A DNA stretch of 64,000 nucleotides, taken from contig DILV01000007.1 in assembly GCA_002425225.1 (NCBI GenBank), positions 62,001 to 126,000 of the forward strand, read 5' to 3'. Source of the stretch: Thiothrix sp. UBA5583 (GTDB lineage: Bacteria > Pseudomonadota > Gammaproteobacteria > Thiotrichales > Thiotrichaceae). Shown piece after piece: positions 1-9,071 of the stretch. The first letter of the stretch is position 1, and every line of letters begins with the position of its first letter. The notes below the pieces were generated by a model. That model was given only the letters and a program-made list of their open reading frames with translations. It was not told the DNA's origin and made no database searches. The position numbers and the translations under genes are program-made.

Positions 1-722
1 ACTTCACGCATTCCCTGCATCAGTTGTTCAATGCGTTCCAGCATGGAATTTAGCACCCGGCTGAGGCGGTCGAATTCGTCGTTGCGGCTGGTGACTGGCA
101 TCCGTCGTGCCAGATTGCCGCTGATGATGTCATTGGCGGTTTTACCGACTGCATTAATGCGTCGCAGCACGTTGTAACCCATGAAGCTGCCGCCTAGCAG
201 TGCCAGTGCCACAATGGTGGCAATCGCGGCAATCACGGTCTGGAGCAGGCGATCCAGCAGGGTATGCTGTTCTTTCAGGTCAGTAACAACCAGCAACTGG
301 TAGCCGCCGGAAAGTTGCGTCCACAACAGACGCACCGGTTGGGTTTGCTGGCTGGAGCCGGTAATCTTACCCAGTGGTACGGTGGCAAATGCCTGGGTAT
401 GGTCACCACTGAGGGTCTCGAAATCGAGTTCTCGGGTCAAATCCTGTTGTTGGCGGTGTACCAGATTGGAAATCAAGAAACCCGAACCACCTTCACTGTT
501 GCGGATCTGGATGATTTGTACCAGACCTTCTACTGCTGACGTGCGGTAACGGCTCAGCAGGACATCGGTTTCCAGTTGCAAACGGGTGTCGGTTTGCTGC
601 TGCATTTGCGCTTTCGCCATCCAGTAAATGAAACCGAGTGCACCCGCCGCTACCATGCTGAACAGCAGGGCGTACACCAGTGACAAGCGGAAAACCGAGG
701 TTTCAAACAGTTTGCGGATCAT
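1..722 (-). CDS. Sensor histidine kinase, N-terminal part (cut by window edge)
   Basis: Reading the minus strand from an ATG at 722 gives about 240 residues that run off the left edge. The start reads MIRKLFETSVFRLSLVYALL. There is a membrane segment near residues 12-34, a periplasmic loop of about 115 residues, a second membrane segment near 155-180, then a HAMP-like stretch containing NAVGKTANDIISGNLARRMP. This is the usual layout of a two-component sensor; the kinase core would lie outside the window. Its first 20 bases overlap the end of the upstream OmpR-type regulator gene, so the two are almost certainly one operon and a cognate pair. The signal sensed cannot be told from the sequence. 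Confidence 0.88.
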   Translation of the reverse strand, partial: MIRKLFETSVFRLSLVYALLFSMVAAGALGFIYWMAKAQMQQQTDTRLQLETDVLLSRYRTSAVEGLVQIIQIRNSEGGSGFLISNLVHRQQQDLTRELDFETLSGDHTQAFATVPLGKITGSSQQTQPVRLLWTQLSGGYQLLVVTDLKEQHTLLDRLLQTVIAAIATIVALALLGGSFMGYNVLRRINAVGKTANDIISGNLARRMPVTSRNDEFDRLSRVLNSMLERIEQLMQGMRE

Positions 723-1386
723 GCAGCAAGTACCCCGCGCCCCGGATGGTGTGTAGCAACGGTGTGTCGAAATCCTTGTCGATCTTGCTGCGCAAGCGGC
801 TGATGTGTACGTCGATGACATTGGTTTGCGGGTCGAAATGGTAGTCCCACACTTTTTCCAGCAGCATGGTACGGGTCACGACCTGCCCAGCATGGCGCAT
901 CAGGTATTCCAGCAGGTTGAATTCGCGGGGTTGCAGGGGAATGGGGACACCGTTGCGAGTCACACGCCGCTTGAGCAGATCCATTTCCAGGTCACGTACC
1001 TTGAGGAAGGTCTGTTCCTGCGTTGGCTGGGTGCGGCGCAACAATGCCTGCAAGCGTGCCAGTAGTTCACTGAAAGCATAAGGTTTGACCAGATAGTCAT
1101 CCCCTCCGGCACGCAAGCCTTCCACGCGGTTATCGACTTCGCCGAGGGCACTGAGGATCAGCACCGGGGTCTGCATCCCTTGCGCCCTGAGGGTCTGGAT
1201 CAGGGAAAGCCCATCCCGTCTGGGAAGCATCCGGTCGACGATCAGGGCATCGTAGTGACCTTGCAGAGCCAGATGCAGGCCATCCTCGCCGTCGGCAGCG
1301 TGGTCAACAACATAGCCACTTTCCATCAGCCCTTTCTGGATGAAACTGGCAGTTTGGCGGTCATCTTCAACGATCAGTATGTTCAT
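703..1386 (-). CDS. OmpR/PhoB-family response regulator
   Basis: A 227-residue two-domain regulator. The receiver domain (about 1-115) has the acidic pocket IVEDD, phospho-acceptor D51 in IVDRMLPRRDG and conserved K101 in YLVKPYAFSELLAR. The C-terminal winged helix (about 130-222) has the OmpR-type ending with VWDYHFDPQTNVIDVHISRL and TIRGAGYLL. It should be phosphorylated by the sensor kinase whose gene overlaps its 3' end, and then bind DNA. Spacing to the divergent hybrid-kinase gene is about 100 bases. The family resembles QseB/PmrA/CopR-like regulators; the exact regulon is unknown. Confidence 0.93.
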   Translation of the reverse strand: MNILIVEDDRQTASFIQKGLMESGYVVDHAADGEDGLHLALQGHYDALIVDRMLPRRDGLSLIQTLRAQGMQTPVLILSALGEVDNRVEGLRAGGDDYLVKPYAFSELLARLQALLRRTQPTQEQTFLKVRDLEMDLLKRRVTRNGVPIPLQPREFNLLEYLMRHAGQVVTRTMLLEKVWDYHFDPQTNVIDVHISRLRSKIDKDFDTPLLHTIRGAGYLLHDPQTV

Positions 1387-1485
1387 GGTTTACAAGCATA
1401 AACCAACAAGCGGATTTGGGAAGTGACGGATTGTTAATGTTGCCTGTTTTCCGCAAGTCATGGGCTTTTGTGTAAAATGACAGAC

Positions 1486-4263
1486 ATGAAAACACAACAG
1501 GATGTAATGCAAATAATGTTGTTGCATAAAGGTTTGTTGCGGGTAGTGACATGGATGATGTTGGCCTGCTTACTGCCTGCTAGCGGGTTGGCTTCCCAGC
1601 CAGTACTGGAGAATGTGACCCTGCAACTGAAATGGTGCCACCAGTTCCAGTTTGCCGGTTATTACGCTGCCCAGGAAAAAGGCTTCTTTCATGAGGAAGG
1701 TCTGAATGTCAGCCTGCTTCCCGGTGGGCCAGCGATTGCGCCCCTAACCGAGGTGATGGAAGGGCGGGCGCAATACGCTATTGACGCAGGCGAACTGGTG
1801 TATTACCGCTTGCAGGGTAAACCGGTGGTGGCGCTGGCAAGCATTTTCCAGCATTCCCCGGCAGTGTTGATGACGCTGAGCAATTCCGGTTTGCGCACCC
1901 CGCACGACCTTGCATACAAGCGGGTCGGTATTCTGGTGGGCGGCAAACCCATCGTGGAAATGGCTGCCATTTTTGTCAACGAGGGCGTCAAGTTGGATGC
2001 CTTGGCGTTGCATTCCAATGCGGTTGGTATGGATGCCCTTGCCAAAGGGGAGCTGGATGCCGACTACGGTTACATGACCACGGATCCTTTCCGCAACCAG
2101 CAGGCAGGACGTGAGATACATTACATCCAGCCAATCAACTACGGGGTCGATTTCTATGGCGACACCCTGTTCACCACCGAACGGCATATACAGGAATATC
2201 CCGAGCAGGTGGCTGCCTTGCGCCGTGCGGTGGTGCGCGGCTGGCAGTATGCACTGGATAACCCGGATGAAATCATCAATATCATGCTGGAGCGTTATCC
2301 CGACCTTGAGCGTGATGCGCTGAATTTCGAGGCTGAAAAAATCCGCGAACTGGTTAGGCCAGACATTGTGCAAATCGGGCACATGAACCGGGAGCGCTGG
2401 CGGCGTATGGCGGATACCTTTGTAAAACTGGGTATGGTGAATGACACCACTTATCTGGACGGCTTTCTGTATGACAACGGGCAAAAGCCGGATTATGCCT
2501 GGGTATGGTGGACACTGGGGGTGCTGGGTATTGCGGTTGCTGTCGGTTTCTTTGTCAGTGGTGTGGTTGGCTGGCTGAATGGGCGTTTGCAGGAAAAGAA
2601 TGCCTTGTTGCAACAGGCCATACAGGCGCAGCAGGAGACCGACCAGCGCTTGCAGGAAAGCCAGCGTTCCCTGCAAAGTCTGGTCGGCAATTTGCCGGGC
2701 ATGGCTTACCGTTGCCGTCATGACCGTGACTGGAGTATGGAATTTGTCAGTGAAGGCTGCGAATCCCTGACCGGGTATCCGCCAGTCATGCTGACGGGTA
2801 CGCACAGGCTGGATTATGCCAACCTGATTCACCCGGACGATATGGATCGGGTCTGGCAACTTGTTGATACGGCAGTCACTGCGCGACAGCCTTTCCAGCT
2901 AACCTACCGTATTCGCCACCGTTTGGGCGAATGGCGTTGGGTGTGGGAACAGGGGCATGGTGTGCAATGGGATGCAGCAGGTGTACCGCAATTGCTGGAA
3001 GGCTTGATCATGGATATTACTTCACAGGTCGATACCCAGCAAAAACTGCAACAGGCCAAGGACCAGGCGGATGCGGCCACCCGCGCCAAATCCATTTTTC
3101 TGGCGAATATCAGCCATGAAATCCGTACCCCCCTGAATGCTGTTACCGGGCTTGCCCAGTTGTTACAACAGGCTGGGCTGGATGGCAGGCAGCGTGATTA
3201 CGTTGAGCAGCTTTACAGCTCTTCGCGGCTGTTGATGGGGATTGTGGAAGATGTCATGGACTTTTCCTGTATCGAAGCGGGGGAAGTGGTGTTGCGTCCG
3301 GCAGCATTCAATTTGCAGGGTATTCTGCAAAGTGTCGGGCATATGATTCAGGGGCAGGTGCAAGCCAAGGGACTGTTGTTTCATCTGGAGCTGGATACCA
3401 GCATACCGCCGGTACTGGTGGGCGACCCTTTGCGTTTGAGTCAGGTGCTAAACAATCTGTTGGGCAATGCGGTCAAGTTTACCCGGCAGGGCAGCGTGTT
3501 GCTGCATGTCAGCCAGCAAGCGGCAACCGATGGTCAGATCCGTTTGCAGTTCAGCGTGCGGGATACCGGCATAGGCATTTCTGCCAGCCAGCGGGAACGT
3601 TTGTTCGAGCCGTTTGTGCGGTTGGAATCAGGGCATCCGGGCACGCAAGGGGCGGGGTTGGGGCTTTCCATCAGCCGTCGCCTGATTGAACTGATGGGGG
3701 GCAGCATCCGGGTGGAAAGCATTCCCGGTGTGGGGAGCGAGTTTTCGTTTTGCGCCGATTTCGGCGTGGAAGCCCGGCATACTACGCTGACAAACCGGCC
3801 AGTGGTCAGGTCTGAAAGTATGGCATCAGGTCTGGCAGGCAAGCGGATTTTGCTGGTGGATGATGAGGCATTGAACCGTATGCTGGCTCAGGAGTTGCTG
3901 CACATTTTCGGTTGTCAGGTACAGAGCGCCAGCAGCGCGGCTGAAGCCCAGGCAATACTGGAGCAGGCAACGTTTGATGCCGTGCTGATGGACGTTGAAA
4001 TGCCCGGTATGAAAGGTGACGAGCTAACCCGGCAATTGCGTAAGGATTCGCGTTGGCAGACCCTGCCAATTATTGCCCTGACGGCTCATGCCACTACAAC
4101 AGTCCGTGACCAGTGTCTGGCAAGTGGCATGAGTGATTATCTTGCCAAACCGTTTGAAGTGGCGCAGTTGCAGGCAATCCTGTTGCAGTGGGTAGACAAG
4201 CCGCTCAGCCAGCATCCGGTGCTGGCTTTTTCGCAGGTGGCAGTGGCGCAAGATAGCCAATGA
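1486..4263 (+). CDS. Hybrid sensor histidine kinase with NMT1/THI5-like periplasmic domain
   Basis: A protein of about 925 residues (in-frame starts at TTG 1468, ATG 1477, 1486 and 1507; the last has a weak AGGA). Residue numbers here are from 1468. Order: signal segment near LACLLPASGLA; NMT1/THI5-like solute-binding domain (about 50-330) opening with LQLKWCHQFQFAGYY; membrane segment about 345-370; coiled coil; PAS domain with PAC (about 400-520); dimerisation/phospho-acceptor box SHEIRTPLN with H550; ATPase domain with the N box (LLGNAVKFT) and G boxes (DTGIGI, GAGLGLSISR); receiver domain with D842 in LMDVEMPGMKG. The periplasmic domain is of the kind that binds thiamine-pyrimidine-like or related small molecules in ABC uptake, so here it probably senses a ligand. 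No Hpt domain follows. It overlaps the convergent DUF2339 gene by 59 bases. Confidence 0.92.
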   Translation: MKTQQDVMQIMLLHKGLLRVVTWMMLACLLPASGLASQPVLENVTLQLKWCHQFQFAGYYAAQEKGFFHEEGLNVSLLPGGPAIAPLTEVMEGRAQYAIDAGELVYYRLQGKPVVALASIFQHSPAVLMTLSNSGLRTPHDLAYKRVGILVGGKPIVEMAAIFVNEGVKLDALALHSNAVGMDALAKGELDADYGYMTTDPFRNQQAGREIHYIQPINYGVDFYGDTLFTTERHIQEYPEQVAALRRAVVRGWQYALDNPDEIINIMLERYPDLERDALNFEAEKIRELVRPDIVQIGHMNRERWRRMADTFVKLGMVNDTTYLDGFLYDNGQKPDYAWVWWTLGVLGIAVAVGFFVSGVVGWLNGRLQEKNALLQQAIQAQQETDQRLQESQRSLQSLVGNLPGMAYRCRHDRDWSMEFVSEGCESLTGYPPVMLTGTHRLDYANLIHPDDMDRVWQLVDTAVTARQPFQLTYRIRHRLGEWRWVWEQGHGVQWDAAGVPQLLEGLIMDITSQVDTQQKLQQAKDQADAATRAKSIFLANISHEIRTPLNAVTGLAQLLQQAGLDGRQRDYVEQLYSSSRLLMGIVEDVMDFSCIEAGEVVLRPAAFNLQGILQSVGHMIQGQVQAKGLLFHLELDTSIPPVLVGDPLRLSQVLNNLLGNAVKFTRQGSVLLHVSQQAATDGQIRLQFSVRDTGIGISASQRERLFEPFVRLESGHPGTQGAGLGLSISRRLIELMGGSIRVESIPGVGSEFSFCADFGVEARHTTLTNRPVVRSESMASGLAGKRILLVDDEALNRMLAQELLHIFGCQVQSASSAAEAQAILEQATFDAVLMDVEMPGMKGDELTRQLRKDSRWQTLPIIALTAHATTTVRDQCLASGMSDYLAKPFEVAQLQAILLQWVDKPLSQHPVLAFSQVAVAQDSQ

Positions 4264-6907
4264 ACAGCAGCAGGATGCCCACACTCAGGAAAGACGCAAT
4301 CCGTGCTAGCGTGCCAGACGAGGCGAAATCCACCACAAACAGTTTCAGTACTACCGCTGCCAGCAAGGTAGCCCCGCTACTCCACAACAGACGGCTTCCG
4401 GTGCGGTTGCCACGCCAGGTCAGCACCAGCCCTGTGAGTGTCCACAAGATAGCCAGCCCGGTCTGGGTACTGGGTTCCGCCAGCAAATCCGGGAATACCC
4501 ACGGCAAGCCACCCCAATGATGCTGGACACGCAGCCAGACAACATTGAGCCATAGGAAAGCCAGCACCAGCAACACTTGCAGCACCGTCTTGCCGCTTGC
4601 GCCATCCACTGCCAGTGCCGGGAATATCTGTTGCCGGGTAAAGGTGCGGTACAGTGACAGGCAGGTGACACCCAGCAGCAAGGCCACCGCATCCAGCGGG
4701 TTCAGCAACGGCAACCACGGCAACGGGCTGCTGTCACCAGCAAAGCGCAGTGATGCCAGCAGCCAGAGTGCCAGCAAGCCCGCCAGCGGAATGCCAACCC
4801 CCAGCAGCAAACCAGACTGGTAAGCCGGAACAGGCCACCACTTGCCACGCATCAGCCACCACAGGCCAGCAATACCTGCCAGTGGCAGGCTGGCGACATA
4901 CCAGGCATTGGTGGTCACAAAATGTGCCAGCATCTGCACATGGGTTTCATGGCTCAGCAACAGGAGCACCAGCCACATAACGGCTACCTGCATGAATACC
5001 AGCCACTCGCCCAGCCAGCCACGTTGCTGATAGCGGAACAACACTGCGTACAGGCCAGCGATGTTGGCAGGCCACAGCCACCAGCCCTGCGCCAGCAGCA
5101 ATGATTCCTCGCGTGTCGCCAACTCCAGCAGCGCCATACCTGCCAGCAACACTGGCAACAGCAGCAGGATGCGCAACAGGCTCCATTCCGCCAGCCAGCC
5201 CATTGCCAGCAGCAGGAGGCAAACCAGCAATGCATAAGCCAGATGCAGGTCGATAAACTGCGTATCCAGACTGAAACGCACAATCTGTAGCTCAAACAGC
5301 GCGGTCAGGAACAACAAGCCACTCAACAGCAACACAATGGCCAGTGGTTGTTCATAGCCCCGTTTGCCCACAAAATGGGCTGACAGCAAGCGGCTGGATA
5401 CCAGCATGGCAAGCGCGACCAGCAGCATGGTCAGGAAATGCTCGTTGAAAAACGCCATCGCCCCGGCAGGCAGTGGTTTGAATGCCATGCCCCACAGCAG
5501 CGCCAACAAGGCTGCATAATGCAGCAGGATGGCAAACAGTCGCCGTAACCATTGCTGCTGGCGGATACTGATCCACAGGATACCAGCCCCTTCCAGCGCC
5601 CAGGCTGAGGAAGTGGCAACCCCATCTACCGCAAACGGAATGGCCAGCGTCAGGAAAATGACCCCCAGTGCCAGGAAGGTATCCGCCAGCAATTGCTGCG
5701 CCTTGCCAAAACGCAGCCGAATTCCCCACCTCGCCAGCAGGTAGAACACACCAACGACCGCTGCACTGATGGCGATGCCGTATTCAAACTGCTGTACCAG
5801 CGCCACCTGCATTCCAAAGCCCAGCAAGGGTGTGCCGAATACCAGTGTGCCATCCACCTTGTCCTTGAAGCTGACCGGGGTACGGGTGGCAAACAGCACT
5901 GCAATCGCCACATAAAATACAAAGAACAGGATCAGGAAGGGTTCGGTGGTGTTGAAATTTTCCGGCTGATAGCTGTGCCAGCCCCACAAGCTGGCAATCA
6001 CGAACGTGAACACAAACCCCAGCAGGTTCAGCAAGCGCCACGAGCGGAACCAGGCAATGCCGACAATTCCAGCGTTGAGGATGGCATAAAAGCTGAACAG
6101 GCCAATGTAATTGTTGCTGTCGGTTGAGGTTAGCAGCGGCGCAAGAAACCCGCCCACCGTGGCATAAGCCGCCATTGGCAGACTGTTTTGCATGACCGCC
6201 AACCCAGCGGCTGCGGCAACAATCACCACCAGCAAGGCAAACGCAGGGGTAGCGGGTAACAGGTGATATAGGCTGAATGCGCCAAACACGGTCAGGTACA
6301 GCAGCCCAACCCCGCCTGCTTGCAAAATCAGGCCGTATGACCCGGCACGCTCCCGCAGTTTCCAGCCATAGGCCAGCAAGGCCAGTGCTCCGGCAGCGGC
6401 TCCGGCTAGGCGCATTTCCACCGGAATCAGGTTGTGTTCCAGTGAGTAGCGCAGCAGGAACACCACGCCTATGAACAGCAGCACGATACCTGCTCGCACA
6501 AACGGGTTGCCGCCGACCAGCCAGTCCCAGGCGGCAGTGAATGCCTTGTCCAACACTGTTCCTTGCGGTGGTGCCGGTTGCCGCTCGGGTTGTGGGCGGG
6601 TTGGCGCTGCTATCCACTGTTCGCTGTCGCCATCTGGCTGGATGCTGCTGTGTGTAGGTGTCGCTGTTATGGGGGCAGGTTCTGCGACATGTTCATGGCT
6701 GGTACGGGTAATCACAGGTGTTGTGGCTTGGTGGGGAATCTCGCTGGTTTGCGGGCTATGCGTCAGCCGTTGTTGCAGATGCCTGACCTGTTCGGACAAC
6801 TGGTAAACCCAGGCCAGCAACAGGCCAAGCAGCCCGCCAGTGATGGGGGATTCGTCAAAAGCCGTAAACAGGGCGGCTCCAGCAATCAGGCTGAACAGTA
6901 CAAGCAT
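4205..6907 (-). CDS. DUF2339 multi-spanning membrane protein
   Basis: A very hydrophobic protein of about 900 residues. After one N-terminal membrane segment and a short coiled-coil/proline-rich linker (about 30-130) there is a long series of more than 20 predicted membrane helices to the C-terminus. The pattern (single helix, polar linker, FVRAGIVLLFIGVVFLLRY, then continuous helices) is that of the DUF2339 family, whose function is not established. The frame stays open to an ATG at 6970, but the ATG at 6907 has a better ribosome site (AGGTGA six bases ahead), so I prefer it. The 3' end overlaps the convergent hybrid kinase. Confidence 0.85.
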   Translation of the reverse strand: MLVLFSLIAGAALFTAFDESPITGGLLGLLLAWVYQLSEQVRHLQQRLTHSPQTSEIPHQATTPVITRTSHEHVAEPAPITATPTHSSIQPDGDSEQWIAAPTRPQPERQPAPPQGTVLDKAFTAAWDWLVGGNPFVRAGIVLLFIGVVFLLRYSLEHNLIPVEMRLAGAAAGALALLAYGWKLRERAGSYGLILQAGGVGLLYLTVFGAFSLYHLLPATPAFALLVVIVAAAAGLAVMQNSLPMAAYATVGGFLAPLLTSTDSNNYIGLFSFYAILNAGIVGIAWFRSWRLLNLLGFVFTFVIASLWGWHSYQPENFNTTEPFLILFFVFYVAIAVLFATRTPVSFKDKVDGTLVFGTPLLGFGMQVALVQQFEYGIAISAAVVGVFYLLARWGIRLRFGKAQQLLADTFLALGVIFLTLAIPFAVDGVATSSAWALEGAGILWISIRQQQWLRRLFAILLHYAALLALLWGMAFKPLPAGAMAFFNEHFLTMLLVALAMLVSSRLLSAHFVGKRGYEQPLAIVLLLSGLLFLTALFELQIVRFSLDTQFIDLHLAYALLVCLLLLAMGWLAEWSLLRILLLLPVLLAGMALLELATREESLLLAQGWWLWPANIAGLYAVLFRYQQRGWLGEWLVFMQVAVMWLVLLLLSHETHVQMLAHFVTTNAWYVASLPLAGIAGLWWLMRGKWWPVPAYQSGLLLGVGIPLAGLLALWLLASLRFAGDSSPLPWLPLLNPLDAVALLLGVTCLSLYRTFTRQQIFPALAVDGASGKTVLQVLLVLAFLWLNVVWLRVQHHWGGLPWVFPDLLAEPSTQTGLAILWTLTGLVLTWRGNRTGSRLLWSSGATLLAAVVLKLFVVDFASSGTLARIASFLSVGILLLFIGYLAPLPPAKKPAPDAG

Positions 6908-7031
6908 GGCAGTCACCTGCGGGTTGATCACGGGCTCAAGTATAGGGAGCTTGCAGGCGGTGGGCAGCAATAGCAGGATAGGTGGAGATTTTTGGCGCTG
7001 TCAGTAGCGAATATCGCTACTTTGGGCAAAG

Positions 7032-7055
7032 AAAAAGGGAGCGCAGTGCGCTCCC
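7032..7055 (-). terminator. Rho-independent terminator of the pstS gene
   Basis: On the minus strand GGGAGCGCACTGCGCTCCC forms a near-perfect hairpin (9-base arms) followed directly by TTTTT. It lies about 40 bases beyond the pstS stop codon. Confidence 0.88.
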
Positions 7056-7095
7056 TAACTCCTTTATTGGTATTCTCAGCGGAGAATGCTATTGC

Positions 7096-8139
7096 TTATT
7101 TCAAATCATCGCCGGTCATTGGGGTCAGGGCAGTCGCATTCTTGGCGATGTCTGGCAGTTTGTCTGCCGCGACTGTTACCAGACCTTTGTCAGCCAGATA
7201 ACCATCCACGCCCATTGCATTTTCGCTGACGTATTCAGCAACAAATTCCTTGATGCCTTTTACTTGATCAACGTGGGCGTTTTTCACGTAAACGTACATG
7301 GAACGGGACATCGGGTAGCTTTTGTCGATCACGGCTTCGGCGGAAGGTTTCACCCCATCAATACCCAGACCGTTGAGCTTGTCTTCGTTTTGCTCCAGGA
7401 AGCTGAAACCAAATGCGCCCAGTGCATCAGGGTTGGCTTCCAGTTTTTGCACGATCAGGTTGTCGTTTTCGCCTGCTTCGATGTAAGCACCATCTTCACG
7501 GATAGTTTGGCAAGCCGCTTTGAAGGCTTTTTCGTCTTTTTCTTTCAACGCTTTCAGGGAGTCGATTTTCTTGCAACCGCCTTCCATGCCGAGTTCGTTG
7601 AACGAGTCACGAGTACCGGAGGTTGGTGGCGGACCGAGAACTTCGATCTTGACAGCAGGAAGCTCAGGATTGACATCTTTCCAGGTTTTGGCGGTGTTGG
7701 GTACGAGCTCGCCCTTGTCGTTAGGCACGTCTTTTGCCAGCGCCATGTACAGGTCTTTCAGGCTGAAGTTTTTGAACTCCTGGCCTTTTTTGGATTGTGC
7801 AATGGTCAGGCCATCGTAACCCATGTGGATTTCAGTGATGGCATCAACGCCATTTTTTTTGCAGTCTTCAAACTCGCTTTTTTTGATGCGGCGGGAAGCG
7901 TTGGTCAGGTCTGGTGTTTCGATGCCAGCGCCTGCACAGAACAGCTTCATGCCACCGCCAGTGCCGGTTGCTTCAACTTTAGGAGCCGGGTTGCCGGTTT
8001 TCTTGGCAAACTGTTCAGCAACAGCCGTGGTGAATGGATAAACGGTGGAAGAACCAACGATTTCGATGTTGTCACGTGCCTGAGCAGCAGTAGCAGACAG
8101 CGCCAGAGCGGCAGTGATTGCCAGAACAATTTTCTTCAT
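7096..8139 (-). CDS. pstS: PstS-family phosphate ABC transporter substrate-binding protein
   Basis: A 347-residue periplasmic protein with a clear signal peptide (KKIVLAITAALALSATAAQA, cut after A-Q-A) and the PstS start of the mature part, NIEIVGSSTVYPFTTAVAE. The phosphate-binding features GSSTVYP and GPPTSGTRDSFNEL are present. It would deliver inorganic phosphate to a PstCAB transporter, but no pstC, pstA, pstB, phoU or phoBR is in the window, so it is an orphan copy here. A Pho box with a fitting -10 lies upstream and a strong terminator downstream, so it appears to be a single-gene unit induced by phosphate starvation. The ribosome site TTGGAGA precedes the ATG at 8139. Confidence 0.92.
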   Translation of the reverse strand: MKKIVLAITAALALSATAAQARDNIEIVGSSTVYPFTTAVAEQFAKKTGNPAPKVEATGTGGGMKLFCAGAGIETPDLTNASRRIKKSEFEDCKKNGVDAITEIHMGYDGLTIAQSKKGQEFKNFSLKDLYMALAKDVPNDKGELVPNTAKTWKDVNPELPAVKIEVLGPPPTSGTRDSFNELGMEGGCKKIDSLKALKEKDEKAFKAACQTIREDGAYIEAGENDNLIVQKLEANPDALGAFGFSFLEQNEDKLNGLGIDGVKPSAEAVIDKSYPMSRSMYVYVKNAHVDQVKGIKEFVAEYVSENAMGVDGYLADKGLVTVAADKLPDIAKNATALTPMTGDDLK

Positions 8140-8206
8140 TTGAAAATCTCCAAAATTTGCATGTCGAATTCTTTGTCAACCATTTTCGGCTGAACTGTGG
8201 TGTACT

Positions 8207-8237
8207 CTACGGTGCAAATATGACAGCTTTGTGACAA
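8207..8237 (-). promoter_or_regulatory. Pho box with overlapping promoter for pstS
   Basis: The minus strand reads TTGTCACAAAGCTGTCAT at 8220-8237, two 7-base TGTCA-type repeats separated by AAAG. It matches 15 of 18 positions of the PhoB consensus (CTGTCAT-AAAA-CTGTCAT). About ten bases further is TAGAGT, a plausible -10. The box replaces the -35 as in PhoB-activated promoters and lies about 80 bases ahead of the pstS ATG. Confidence 0.75.
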
Positions 8238-8318
8238 TCGGAAAAATATTGCGTTGCAGACTTTTGCTTGCCAGCATAGGCAGATAATGTCGGCAGAACC
8301 CATAAAAAGGAGCAAGTA

Positions 8319-9068
8319 GTGAAGCCAATTCGCCGAATTTTTCGCCTAATCCGTTTGGTACTGCACATTTTGAACGGGGTTTTCCTGACTCTGTTGTTTG
8401 CGGGATTGTTGCGTATGTCATTTGATACCCCCTTTTTCAAACGTCTGGTTGGTTGGTGGCTGGGGCGAATTCCGCACCTGATGGGCATACGGGTCAGTGT
8501 GACCGGTGAACCGGCAGGACAGGCGGTGCTGATGGTTGCCAACCACATTTCCTGGCTGGACATCGCGGTGCTGGGGGGCGCTGCCAACCCGCGTTTCCTT
8601 TCCAAGCAGGAGGTGCGGCACTGGCCGGTGATTGGCTGGCTGGCAGCTAAATCCGGTACGCTATTCATCACGCGTGGGCAAGCAGGGGCGGCGGCACAAG
8701 CGGCTTCCACCATCCTGCAAGCCTTGCAGTCGGGCAGGGGGGTGCTGCTGTTCCCGGAAGGCACGACCACGACTGGCAACGATGTGCGTACTTTCCATGC
8801 GCGTCTGTTTGCCCCGGCGTTTGATGCGGCAGTGCCGGTACAGCCGGTGGCGTTGCGCTATCCCGGGGCGGATGGTCTGACCCATCCGCTGGTTCCTTAT
8901 GTGGATAACCAGTCGTTGATGGATAACCTCAAGGCAGTGCTGGGGGAAACGGGGCTGCGGGCAGAGGTGCATTTCCTGCCACTGGTGGAAACCAGCGGCA
9001 TGGATCGCAAGAGCGTGGCTGCCCGCTGTGAACAACAGATCCGGGCAGCGGTACGCAGCGAGGGTTAA
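8319..9068 (+). CDS. Lysophospholipid acyltransferase (PlsC-like)
   Basis: A 249-residue protein with an N-terminal membrane anchor (about 10-40) and the acyltransferase motifs: NHISWLD (the NHx4D catalytic motif, near residue 72), FLSKQEVRHWPVIGW, and FPEGTTT (near 147). It should transfer an acyl chain to a lysophospholipid or 1-acylglycerol-3-phosphate at the inner membrane. The start is the GTG at 8319, preceded by AAGGAGC. It could equally be an ornithine-lipid (OlsA-like) or AGPAT enzyme; the sequence alone does not decide. It is divergent from pstS, but no Pho box faces it. Confidence 0.88.
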   Translation: MKPIRRIFRLIRLVLHILNGVFLTLLFAGLLRMSFDTPFFKRLVGWWLGRIPHLMGIRVSVTGEPAGQAVLMVANHISWLDIAVLGGAANPRFLSKQEVRHWPVIGWLAAKSGTLFITRGQAGAAAQAASTILQALQSGRGVLLFPEGTTTTGNDVRTFHARLFAPAFDAAVPVQPVALRYPGADGLTHPLVPYVDNQSLMDNLKAVLGETGLRAEVHFLPLVETSGMDRKSVAARCEQQIRAAVRSEG

Positions 9069-9071
9069 GGG

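Noticed and set aside
6982-8193. A 403-codon plus-strand ORF opposite pstS
   Set aside because: It is the mirror frame of a clear pstS gene and has no ribosome site or recognisable domain.
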